From: Aphrophora alni
Taxonomy: Eukaryota; Arthropoda; Insecta; Hemiptera; Aphrophoridae
Direction of reading: 5' to 3'
Length of the DNA: 64,000 nucleotides
NCBI GenBank assembly: GCA_963513935.1
Contig: OY740768.1
Span: 40,232,368-40,296,367 of the forward strand
The position numbers and the translations under genes are program-made. Numbering within the stretch: the stretch's first letter is position 1; each line of letters begins with the position of its first letter. Below, piece by piece: positions 37,657-46,367 of this stretch. The notes under the pieces are model-generated. The model had not been told where the DNA came from and searched no databases. It worked only from the letters and a program-made list of their open reading frames with translations.

Positions 37657-37804
37657 TCCGTGTGGGATGCTGGTCCCATATCGGACGCCTCCCCAGGTGG
37701 CGGATAGGGGAATGCCTCTCAGATATGAGTGGTACCGGGGAAATCAAATACCCGGGGCGGACCAAAAACCAGATAGGGGAAGGTACCCCGAAAATAAACC
37801 AAAT
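37657..37804 (+). promoter_or_regulatory. Retrotransposon 5' UTR with presumed internal promoter
   Basis: GC-rich block starting TCCGTGTGGGATGC and including CGGACGCCTCCCCAGGTGGC. Jockey-type elements start transcription at their own first base from an internal promoter; that this block does so here is inferred from position. ATGs at 37667 and 37712 lie in the same frame as ORF1, so an earlier start remains possible. Confidence 0.6.
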
Positions 37805-39409
37805 ATGAAAAGTCAGCAGGAGGAAAAAGTTACGGTGCAGGGAGTCGGATCCCCAGTACCGGCGGCTGTCAGGGGTGAGAAAGCGGGCCCCGGGTCGTCG
37901 TCAGCCAGCAACCGCAATGAAAAGGGATTGGAACACTTGGGTCCCTCGTCACGTGATGCTACAAGTGCTACAAGTTTTTTGAAGAAACAGGATGAAGATC
38001 CTTTTAGAAAAAGTGGCTTATTACAGAGATCTCCAGAAAGCCAAGATACATATTTAGACAACAAAGTTGGACAAGAGAAAAATGGGTTGGACGAAGTAAA
38101 ATTGCAATCAACGGAAATAAATCCTCAGTTAATGGGTTACTATGATAGGTGGCAAGAAGAAAAAAAGGCAAGAAGAGAACTTGAACAAACTGTTACCAAT
38201 TTGCAGCAGCGTATAGGGGAGTTGGAAAGAAAGCTGACGCTATTGGATGGAACCAATGCATATACACTAACTGATGAGCAAAATGAAAGACAGTATTTCA
38301 CAGAAGAAGAGGAACTCTCAAGGGAGACAGACTGGATTTTAAATAAAAATAAAAAGAGAAGAACAAAAAAAAGGAAAGCAGCAAATAGTCCTGAAACGTC
38401 TCCTGAAACGTCCCCTCAAAATAAAAGTAATGGATTGGTACCCCAAGAAAAATTAGATGTTGTCAAAAAACATAAACCACCGCCTGTAATATTGAGCAAC
38501 GTAGGGGACTATATTGAAATAAGTCGAGCCTTGCAATCAAGAAAGATTAACTTTAGAGCTAATCTAATGAATAATAACCAATTGAAAATCAATGTTGATA
38601 CTGAACTGGAATATAGAGATTTAACTAAATTCGTAAACAATCATAAACTAGAATGGCATTCCTATGAGAATAAACAAACGAGACCTATAAGAGTCATGGC
38701 CAGGAATTTGCATCCATCATGTAATCCTGAAGAGATTAAAAATGAATTAATTAATAGAGGTTTTAGGATTATTGATGTGGCAAACAAAATCAAGAAAACA
38801 AAAGAAAATGGCATAGAGATTAAAACCATACTTCCTATGTTCATATTAACATTTGAAAACTCTGAAGATATTAAAAAAATATATGAAATAGAACACATAT
38901 GCCATATGAGAGTTAAGATTGAAGCTCTCAGGAATGACAAACTAATTCCTCAGTGCAAAAGGTGTCAGCGATATGGGCACACTCAAAAATATTGCCAACG
39001 AGAAGCTAACTGTGTTAAGTGTGCTGGCAAACATTTAACTGTTGAATGCAGCAAGCCAAGGGATACTGCGCCTAAGTGCTCCAACTGTGCGGAGGCACAT
39101 CCCGCTAGCTACCGTGGCTGTTTAGTAGCAAAAGAGCTACAGAAAAGAAGAAATGAAATAATTAAAAGTAAAAGAATTCAAAATCCTCAAAATCGAACAT
39201 TCACATCCAGAAAAGTTACCAACCAGGTTTCATATGCTCAGACAGTTAAAGCTAACGAAATACGATCGGAGTTAATAAAGCAAACTGAGCAGGTTCCCCT
39301 GATTCAGATGATGCAGGACATAACATATACGCTGAATAAACTTATAGAAAGGCTAGATAGAAGCGAATTTAAGGACACCGGAGAGAAATCTATAAAGGAA
39401 ATTAACTGA
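37805..39409 (+). CDS. Jockey ORF1: gag-like nucleic-acid-binding protein
   Basis: The open frame extends upstream to 37595, but the target-site duplication shows that everything before 37657 is flanking DNA. The start chosen is ATG 37805 (534 aa), with A at -3; in-frame ATGs at 37667 and 37712 are alternatives. Numbering from 37595: a charged low-complexity N-terminus; a probable coiled coil at about 180-216 (RWQEEKKARRELEQTVTNLQ); a Lys/Arg-rich stretch near 250; a PRE_C2HC-type domain at about 363-450. Three zinc knuckles follow: C454-C457-H462-C467, C473-C476-H480-C485 and C495-C498-H502-C509. The protein should coat the element RNA and form the retrotransposition particle. The stop (TGA) is one base before the ORF2 ATG, so ORF2 is probably translated by termination-reinitiation. 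Confidence 0.9.
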   Translation: MKSQQEEKVTVQGVGSPVPAAVRGEKAGPGSSSASNRNEKGLEHLGPSSRDATSATSFLKKQDEDPFRKSGLLQRSPESQDTYLDNKVGQEKNGLDEVKLQSTEINPQLMGYYDRWQEEKKARRELEQTVTNLQQRIGELERKLTLLDGTNAYTLTDEQNERQYFTEEEELSRETDWILNKNKKRRTKKRKAANSPETSPETSPQNKSNGLVPQEKLDVVKKHKPPPVILSNVGDYIEISRALQSRKINFRANLMNNNQLKINVDTELEYRDLTKFVNNHKLEWHSYENKQTRPIRVMARNLHPSCNPEEIKNELINRGFRIIDVANKIKKTKENGIEIKTILPMFILTFENSEDIKKIYEIEHICHMRVKIEALRNDKLIPQCKRCQRYGHTQKYCQREANCVKCAGKHLTVECSKPRDTAPKCSNCAEAHPASYRGCLVAKELQKRRNEIIKSKRIQNPQNRTFTSRKVTNQVSYAQTVKANEIRSELIKQTEQVPLIQMMQDITYTLNKLIERLDRSEFKDTGEKSIKEIN

Positions 39410-39410
39410 C

Positions 39411-42071
39411 ATGTGGGATTTGAGAATAGCAACCTGGAATGCTAATGGTATCCAAAATAGAAAACAAGAAGTAGAAGTATTTTTAAACACGCAAAATATT
39501 GACATATGTCTTGTCACGGAAACACACTTAACTAAGCAGTCTTATTTGAAGATAAGAGGATACAAGGTTTACCAATCAAACCACCCCGACAACAAAGCGA
39601 AAGGAGGAAGTGCCATAATAATAAAAGATAATATTAACCATCATGAAGAGTGTCATCTCCAGAGTTCACAAATGCAGCTTACAGTAGTTGGAGTAACGTC
39701 CTCTAAACAAAAATTGTCTATTGGTGCTTTATATTGCCCACCAAGATATAATCTTAAAAAACCAGAGTATAAAAAGGTTCTACAGCATATGGGTGACCGA
39801 TTTATAGTGGGTGGAGATTATAATGCAAAACATGTTGATTGGGGATCAAGAATAACAACATCTAAAGGCAAGGAACTCAGAGAAGCTATCATAGAAATGG
39901 GATGCAGCCACCACTCTACAAGGAAGCCAACTTATTGGCCCACAGATCCAAAAAAAGTTCCCGATCTCTTGGATTTCTTCATATCAAAGAGGGTGTCCCA
40001 AAACTTTGTGGATATTGAGGATAATATCGACCTTAGTTCAGATCACTCAGCAGTAATTTTAGTACTGAGGGAAAACATTATCAAGAAAGAGAACAAACCC
40101 AGACTAGTCAACCATACAACTGACTGGATTAGTTTTGGAATAGAATTGGATCGTGAGATTAATTTAAATATCCAATTAAGAACAAAGCAGCAACTTGAAA
40201 CAGAAGCAGAGAAATTTATCAACATCATCCAGAAAGCAGCATGGAATAATACTAAGGAGTATACTCACAAAACAGTAGGCAAAAATTACCCTCTCAAAAT
40301 AAAGGAACTAGTCAAAGAAAAAAGAAGAGCGAGAAGAAAATGGCAACAGACGCGAGACCCTTCTGATAAGAATATCCTTAACAATAAAACGCAAAGTCTG
40401 AAACGGGAAATTCAAAAACTTAATGAAGAATCCGTCAATAATTTCCTTGAAAATTTAACAGCAGATAAAGAGACATCTTACTCATTATGGAAAGCAACGA
40501 GAAGAATAAAAAGACCAAATACTCAAATTCCTCCAATAAAAAAGTCTGATGGCACCTGGGCAAAAAATAACAGGCAGAAAGCAGAAACGTTTGCTGATTG
40601 TTTGGCTGAAATATTCCAACCTCATGACATTTTCTCAGTTGACATGATAGAGGGTAATGAAATTCTCGAAGAAACAAATATAAAACTAGTTACTTGGAAA
40701 GAAGTTTTCAACGAGATTAAGACTAACCTAAATCCTAAAAAAGCACCAGGTTTTGATCTCATTACAGGAGAGATCTTGAAGCAGCTGCCCAGGAAAGGTG
40801 TGGTGTTATTGACCTATTTAATAAACGCAGCATTCAGATTAAAACATGTTCCTGGTATTTGGAAGGTAGCCGAAGTCATCATGATTCAAAAACCAGGTAA
40901 ACCACCAAATGATACCAAATCCTATAGGCCTATTTCATTGCTACCAATAATTTCAAAGGTTTTCGAGAAATTACTGCTAAAAAGACTAAAACCTATCATA
41001 GAATGTAAACATTTAATTCCAAACCATCAATTTGGTTTTAGACAGAGCCACTCAACAATAGACCAAGTCCATCGGATAACAGATATAATTGAAAAAGCAT
41101 TAGAAGAAAAATTAATTTGTTCTGCCATCTTCTTAGACGTGGCACAAGCCTTCGATAAAGTTTGGCATGAGGGCCTTATCCATAAATTAAACAAAGTACT
41201 ACCAAAACAATATGTGGATCTGTTAACGTCATACATATCTGGCAGACTATTTAGAGTTAAACAGGAAGATGAATATTCGGAACTAAGAGAGATGAATGCT
41301 GGTGTACCTCAGGGTAGCGTATTGGGCCCTATATTGTACTTGCTCTATACAAGTGATCTACCACAAATAGAAAATGTAACTGTAGCTACATTTGCAGATG
41401 ATACTGCCTTATTGGCAGTTGGCAAAAGCTTAGGAGAAGCTACCAACAGAATTCAAAAAGCAAGCGATAGCATCTATCAATGGACTAAGAAGTGGAAAAT
41501 TAAGATAAATGAGAGGAAATCTGCTCACATCAATTTCACAAATAGAAATATAAAGAATCATTGTATAGTAAAACTGAATGGAGTTGAAATTCCATGTGAA
41601 AATACAGCAAGGTACCTGGGTATGACATTGGATACCAAGTTAAATTGGAATGAACACGTAAAAAAGAAAATAACTGAACTAAAAATCAAATACAGTCAGC
41701 TGTATTGGCTTTTGGGACGTAAGTCTAAATTGTCAATACAAAATAAAATATTAATTTATAATCAGATTTTGAAACCTGTCTGGGTATACGGTATACAACT
41801 CTGGGGTTGTGCCAAAAAATGCCACATTGAAAAGATCCAAACTTTTCAAAATAGAGTATTACGGAACATGGTCAACGCTCCATGGTACATTCGAAATATT
41901 GATTTACATAGGGATCTTGGAATTCCAGATGTTTCTACTGAAATAAAAAGGTTTGCTGTGAAGCACGAATCTCGTTTGAAACATCATGTAAATGAGGAGG
42001 CAGTACAACTTCTTGACAACCGCGATTTAATCAGAAGACTGAAGAGAACAAAACCTTTTGAGTTAGTCTAA
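39411..42071 (+). CDS. Jockey ORF2: AP-like endonuclease and reverse transcriptase
   Basis: 886 aa, about the normal length for Jockey ORF2, with no internal stop. The APE-type endonuclease occupies about residues 1-215: N10-A-N, T36-E37-T-H, G135-D136-Y-N138-A, and S210-D211-H212, all catalytic positions present. The reverse transcriptase spans about 415-720. It includes KAPGFD, SYRPISLLPIISKVFEKLL, QFGFRQSHST, LDVAQAFDKV (D576), GVPQGSVLGP (G631-G635) and the catalytic FADD box (661-664), then YLGMTLDTKLNW. The C-terminus ends RRLKRTKPFELV, a usual Jockey ending, with no CCHC finger and no RNase H. It nicks target DNA and copies the RNA in place (target-primed reverse transcription). It follows ORF1 by one base in another frame. 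Confidence 0.95.
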   Translation: MWDLRIATWNANGIQNRKQEVEVFLNTQNIDICLVTETHLTKQSYLKIRGYKVYQSNHPDNKAKGGSAIIIKDNINHHEECHLQSSQMQLTVVGVTSSKQKLSIGALYCPPRYNLKKPEYKKVLQHMGDRFIVGGDYNAKHVDWGSRITTSKGKELREAIIEMGCSHHSTRKPTYWPTDPKKVPDLLDFFISKRVSQNFVDIEDNIDLSSDHSAVILVLRENIIKKENKPRLVNHTTDWISFGIELDREINLNIQLRTKQQLETEAEKFINIIQKAAWNNTKEYTHKTVGKNYPLKIKELVKEKRRARRKWQQTRDPSDKNILNNKTQSLKREIQKLNEESVNNFLENLTADKETSYSLWKATRRIKRPNTQIPPIKKSDGTWAKNNRQKAETFADCLAEIFQPHDIFSVDMIEGNEILEETNIKLVTWKEVFNEIKTNLNPKKAPGFDLITGEILKQLPRKGVVLLTYLINAAFRLKHVPGIWKVAEVIMIQKPGKPPNDTKSYRPISLLPIISKVFEKLLLKRLKPIIECKHLIPNHQFGFRQSHSTIDQVHRITDIIEKALEEKLICSAIFLDVAQAFDKVWHEGLIHKLNKVLPKQYVDLLTSYISGRLFRVKQEDEYSELREMNAGVPQGSVLGPILYLLYTSDLPQIENVTVATFADDTALLAVGKSLGEATNRIQKASDSIYQWTKKWKIKINERKSAHINFTNRNIKNHCIVKLNGVEIPCENTARYLGMTLDTKLNWNEHVKKKITELKIKYSQLYWLLGRKSKLSIQNKILIYNQILKPVWVYGIQLWGCAKKCHIEKIQTFQNRVLRNMVNAPWYIRNIDLHRDLGIPDVSTEIKRFAVKHESRLKHHVNEEAVQLLDNRDLIRRLKRTKPFELV

Positions 42072-42254
42072 GTGTTTGGTTGTTGGTAAACATTGGGTGA
42101 TATAATAACTTTGGGTCACTGGTGGGTGACTTATTGGATATAAGATACAATTTAGAGACTTATTGGATATAAGATACAATTTAGAGGCAAATTGATGGTT
42201 AGTCTGTAAGACTAGTTTTAATGTATAATTTGAAATGAAATAAATAAATAAAAA
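42072..42254 (+). other. Retrotransposon 3' UTR and AATA-rich tail
   Basis: 183 bp. It contains a perfect 29-bp tandem duplication (42128-42156 and 42157-42185, starting GACTTATTGGATATAAGATA). The end, about 42236-42254, is GAAATAAATAAATAAAAA, which includes overlapping AATAAA polyadenylation signals and serves as the tail. Confidence 0.85.
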
Positions 42255-42265
42255 ATGTTATGGTT
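42255..42265 (+). repeat. Target-site duplication, 3' copy
   Basis: ATGTTATGGTT, identical to 37646-37656. The following base differs from that after the 5' copy, which fixes the duplication at 11 bp or slightly more if it extends into the A-tail. Confidence 0.9.
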
Positions 42266-43510
42266 GTAGATCGTTTACCAATCTTCGCGCTTATACTGTA
42301 ATTATGTCTCTGATAATAAAATGCTTTGTTTAAAAACATGGTTCATTTGCCAACCATTTTGAGATGAAATTTTTAATATAAGTTTTGCTTTGAAAGGGGA
42401 CACAACCATTGATTGTTTTTTTACATCGTAAATTTTAATTTAAAATCAATAATGTAGAGAACACTAAATAGGGAAGTGTAATTGACGCTGAATTTAACAA
42501 TATTTAGATATATTAAAATTAATTAAATCATTTCACAATTTATTTATCATCCAATTGTGTCTTTACTTGTGTATGAATCTATGGAACCATCGTATTAATA
42601 AATCGATATATTCTGTATTCTCATTGAGCGATACCTCACAATTTTAACCTTAATGCTACCTGTTGCTATATTTATTGTTTATGCGTTCTTCACGATTAAT
42701 TATTTCTAAATAATCGAAGAGAACTTTGCTCTTAAGAATATTCTGGTGTGGTAGCAGAATGTCTATTTAAACATTATATTTTTAATAATTATAAATATGC
42801 AGAACGAAACAAAAACATTCGCTAACTTATTTTGTATAAAATTAATTGCACCAAACTACTTCACAGAGCTACACTTCTCTTCGACCTCTGAATGCATGGT
42901 TTCTGTGAGTCAACGCTATATCCTATATGCCATATGAAATAAAGTGAATCAATGAATGACTTATAAACTATTCCTATTCTATACTCCAATTTAATGTATT
43001 ATTGAACTGCAATTATGACAGTATGTGTTTTATGGGACCTTTTGAACAGATCGCCCAGATCTTACATGAAATTAATACTTTTTCTTCAATGCTAAACTAG
43101 GATAATAACAAGAAACTTACATTGCCAATTTTCTGTAAACCTTTAAATCGTGTACTCACTATAAAAAAGGTTCACATACATGGCTAGTCATAATGTACTG
43201 TTGAAGCTATGAAAATATGACATCATTTGGCTCTTTAAACGTGTATATATATCAAAATTTTGAATTGGGTTTTGAGCACGACTACAAACTCTACTTATTA
43301 TTGGTATAGTTTATTCGGATATTTTTCATCATTTGGATCTATATAAATTAATAGAAGACGACGCGAAACTACAGATCTACTCTCGTTATACAGTGATAAA
43401 CCTCAAAAATTAAAAACAATAAAAGGCGTGTTATAGCCTAGTAGTTTAGGATTATATTAGGAGCTAACACACATAACATAACAACATAAGAAAAATGTTT
43501 TATAGATGGT
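42266..43510. other. AT-rich intergenic DNA
   Basis: No gene or repeat recognised. Confidence 0.5.
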
Positions 43511-43514
43511 TTTT

Positions 43515-43700
43515 CATCGAGTGTGGCGTGGTCAGCACATCGAGTTCCCGTCGCCGTAATTCTATCTCTCGTCACTAGGATTCACTACTAGTAGAAATTC
43601 CCCACTTTTACTCACGATGCTTGGTTATCTACGAAACTTTCCTCAACCTCCATAGGGATTAAACCCGCAATACACTCTCATAACACAGGGAATTATTTTT
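43515..43700 (-). mobile_element. Eroded SINE-like sequence
   Basis: On the minus strand GCGGGTTTAATCCC (43668-43655) resembles a tRNA B-box. About 45 bases later AGCATCGTGAGTAAAAGTGG (from about 43622) matches the ATCGTGAGGAAATTGGG tail of the SINE at 25.6 kb. No A-box was found. More GC-rich than its flanks. Confidence 0.4.
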
Positions 43701-43774
43701 TAATCCCCTCAAAGTGTCAGTAAGGGCGAAACAATCCCGAGGGATCCTAGTTGGATCTACACCTTTTTACTTAC

Positions 43775-43876
43775 GCAGTTGGCCATATGATGTATAAAGT
43801 TTTGTACGTGCAAAAAATTCGAGCTACGTTTTCTAACTTCTTCACGATTCATATCCTTAGGAAGTACTGTTGACAT
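43775..43876 (-). CDS. Candidate exon or repeat-borne ORF fragment
   Basis: On the minus strand ATG (43876-43874) opens a 34-codon frame starting MSTVLPKDMNREEVRKRSSN. It reaches a perfect GTAAGT donor (43774-43769) in phase 0. Without splicing the frame continues only about five codons to a TAG. No homologue was recognised. It lies next to SINE-like sequence, so it may be part of a repeat instead of a host gene. Confidence 0.2.
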
Positions 43877-44559
43877 GTCGTTGTCTCTGCCTAAGCACGA
43901 TAGCGGTTACAAAAATTAAGTTAGGTACATGAAGTTTGGTGTAAAGAACCAAATGTGAGATTTAACTGATATTTATTTACGTCTGGAGAATATGGAATTT
44001 GCATACGAAGTTTACCTTTTGGAACTTACGAAAGTGTGCAGGATTTGAACGATAACAACATAGGGTGGATTTTAAAATAATATGTAGAGAACAATATATC
44101 TCAAAATAAACAACAAATCCGAGGAAGTAATATTTATAGTGGATAAAGAATTTGGACCATGTAGGGCATGTAGAGAAATTTTTCTACTTAGAGAACATAG
44201 TATCCAGTAAAAAGGAACGAATGAATAAGTGACTACAGATCTGTCCTTTCTTGGAGGTTGACGCACCTGAAAATGTTCCAGACGAATGACTTTAAGATCT
44301 GTTCTCATGTGTGTTCATCAGAAAAATCGAATTGAAAATGTCGAAATTGCGGCCATTACCGAATAGTTTTTTTTTTTTGTTTTATATATCTAGTGTGTTA
44401 TTCAACTTAAATACGAAATTAGATAAAATTTGCAGTTCTCCAACCCGACATCTCTACAATATAAAATAGCGATTTATTGTCTAAAATGTAATTTCGAATA
44501 CAAACCTCCAATAAAGTGTGGTATTAGTGTAGTTACGCGATCCGTCATGACTTAGGGAT
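43877..44559. other. AT-rich intergenic DNA
   Basis: No gene supported; the 78-codon minus ORF (44072-44308) has no recognisable domain. Confidence 0.45.
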
Positions 44560-44940
44560 CGATACGAGCGTAGCGAGTGGAGGTTCCTTAACGTGTGTAC
44601 ATCTTCGAGGACCTCTAGTGTGTATCCGACGTCAAGAAACACGAAGTGTTGCCTAATATAGGCCTACACAATAACGAAGTTCAAAAAACCTGTGTAACAT
44701 CTGTTTAAAAAAAAACTTTCCTGGATATCCTCCTTGATCAATTAATACAATTTAAAATTGCATACACGATCCAAGAGTAAAACGTTTGACATTACGTTTA
44801 GAGGATCAGTTTATATGACATCGTATGATGGGATTGGGTAAGTACCATGATGGTCCCTTCAACTTGTTCCATGTAGTCTTTGGTTAGATTCCACACTTTC
44901 ATATTTCGTAAAACGTCTCTTTTTAACACTAATTTGCCCC
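44560..44940 (+). repeat. Dispersed repeat pair with 48840-49095, copy 1
   Basis: Shares in order CGAGCGTAGCGAGTGGA, TTGATCAATTAATACAATTTAA, ACATTACGTTTAGAGGATC, GACATCGTAT and GTAAGTACCAT...CAACTTGTT with the second copy. The 3' part (44870-44940) also belongs to the 'ggtcaagaga' repeat in complement, suggesting both are parts of one longer element. A C-run lies at 44938-44947. Confidence 0.6.
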
Positions 44941-46236
44941 CCCCCCAACAAGAAAAAAAATTAATACAATACTAACGAAACACTAAGGAAAAAATTTGAT
45001 CAACATTATGAAAAATTCATCATATCCAATAACTTTAAAAGCGGAACTATTCTTACATTGTACAACTCTATTTTTCAGAAGGTAAATGTTAAGTATTGCA
45101 CAGTGCTTATAACTCTTAGCGTTGTCTATTCAAGCATCCATTAAAACACAGTCGTGTCGAAAGCTATGGAAATATGGACCATTGTTTCTATGCAAGATAT
45201 ATGAAATGTACACACTGAAGGGGGGAGTGGTCAGTATACAATGCTCCTATTGTGTATGCTCGCGTTTGCATGAAATAACGGAACTGAAAAAATTGACGAA
45301 AAATCAATCAAAATTGCATAACAAAACTCCACCCCAGTCAGTTAATTATTGATTCTATCGAGTACAATTAAATTGTCAAGGGAGCCAGTATTTTACGATC
45401 AACTGTGAGAGCTGACAGACTGTTTTGATTTGTTGTTCGACAGCGATGTTTTATTTTGATAGGAAGTGCTACTGTAAAAAATCATAAAACAAAAACCTAC
45501 CTCATATGACTCTGAACAAATTCTGTAAATAACCAATACTTGTCTGAATGGAAAGCTGTCACGTAAAATAAATATGACACATACTACTTTATAGTAAAAA
45601 TCAATTTCTGATGGTCTATTTTATATTCTATTTCTATTAATTAAATTTCACTGCTTATCTGTGTGACAACACATTGTTAAAAATTGAATAGTCAGAAGTA
45701 CATGTAATAAATAATTATGTTCAGCTCTGTATATATTTGTATTATCATTGTAATTTCAAATAAAAATTATTGGTGTGAAAATATTGCACTAACACACAAA
45801 TCTCGTAAACCACACATGTCTTTATCATCCCCCCACCATTTGACCTACTACTTTTAGATTTTTAATCTTTTTTTTTTTTTTAAAAAGAAGTTACTTTCCT
45901 TAGTATTGAGTTTCCCCTGTATATTTCTTATAGGAATGACTTTTACTCTCCTTTTCAACTTTTGGTAATATTATTTTAATTTGAAAGATTTTTAAACGGA
46001 TATAGCATTAATTTGTTGTGGTGCCATAAATTCATGCAGAGAATAAATCGTATAGATTTAAACAGTTTTTAAACCCGATGATAAAGATTCATTTTTATTT
46101 TTGTTAATAATTCTTGAACAGTAGATTTTTTTTTTATTTACAATTAAACACTGGTTTAGGTCATCATGATGTACACCACAGTTTTAAAAAGTCGGTAGAA
46201 ACAATTGTGAAAAATAAGTTGTTTTTTTTTATAAAG
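44941..46236. other. AT-rich intergenic DNA
   Basis: No gene supported; the 76-codon ORF at 45122-45352 has no recognised domain. Confidence 0.45.
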
Positions 46237-46367
46237 GCTGTGTCAATTTCACTGGTTCAACACCGGTATCTTGCTTCCAATCTGGTTGCGTCAGTGAAAT
46301 ATATTGTGGCGGCAGTGGAACAGCTGAACATTGATTCACAGACGAGTAAGGAGAGAATCTGCATGAG
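46237..46367 (+). CDS. Candidate internal coding exon of an unidentified host gene
   Basis: A 131-nt stretch preceded by a T-rich tract and AG (TTTTTTTTTATAAAG) and followed by a strong donor (ATGAG before GTAAGTAT). One frame is open throughout and reads AVSISLVQHRYLASNLVASV and on to SKERICM, 43 codons plus two bases. The codons look protein-like (CTG, GTG, GCG common) and the composition differs from the AT-rich flanks. Upstream the same frame is open from 46114, but that part is F/K/L-rich and probably intronic. The product was not recognised and no partner exon was found. Confidence 0.35.

Larger units (their letters stand above)
37657..42254 (+). mobile_element. Full-length Jockey-clade non-LTR retrotransposon
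   Basis: About 4.6 kb, bounded by a perfect 11-bp direct repeat. In order: a GC-rich 5' UTR of about 148 bp, ORF1 (gag-like, zinc knuckles), ORF2 (endonuclease plus reverse transcriptase), a 183-bp 3' UTR and an AATA-rich tail. Both ORFs are uninterrupted and the flanking duplication has no mismatch, so the insertion is probably young and possibly mobilisation-competent. Two-ORF structure, absence of an RNase H domain, and the order of EN and RT motifs fit Jockey. The most similar known family cannot be named without a search. Confidence 0.93.
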
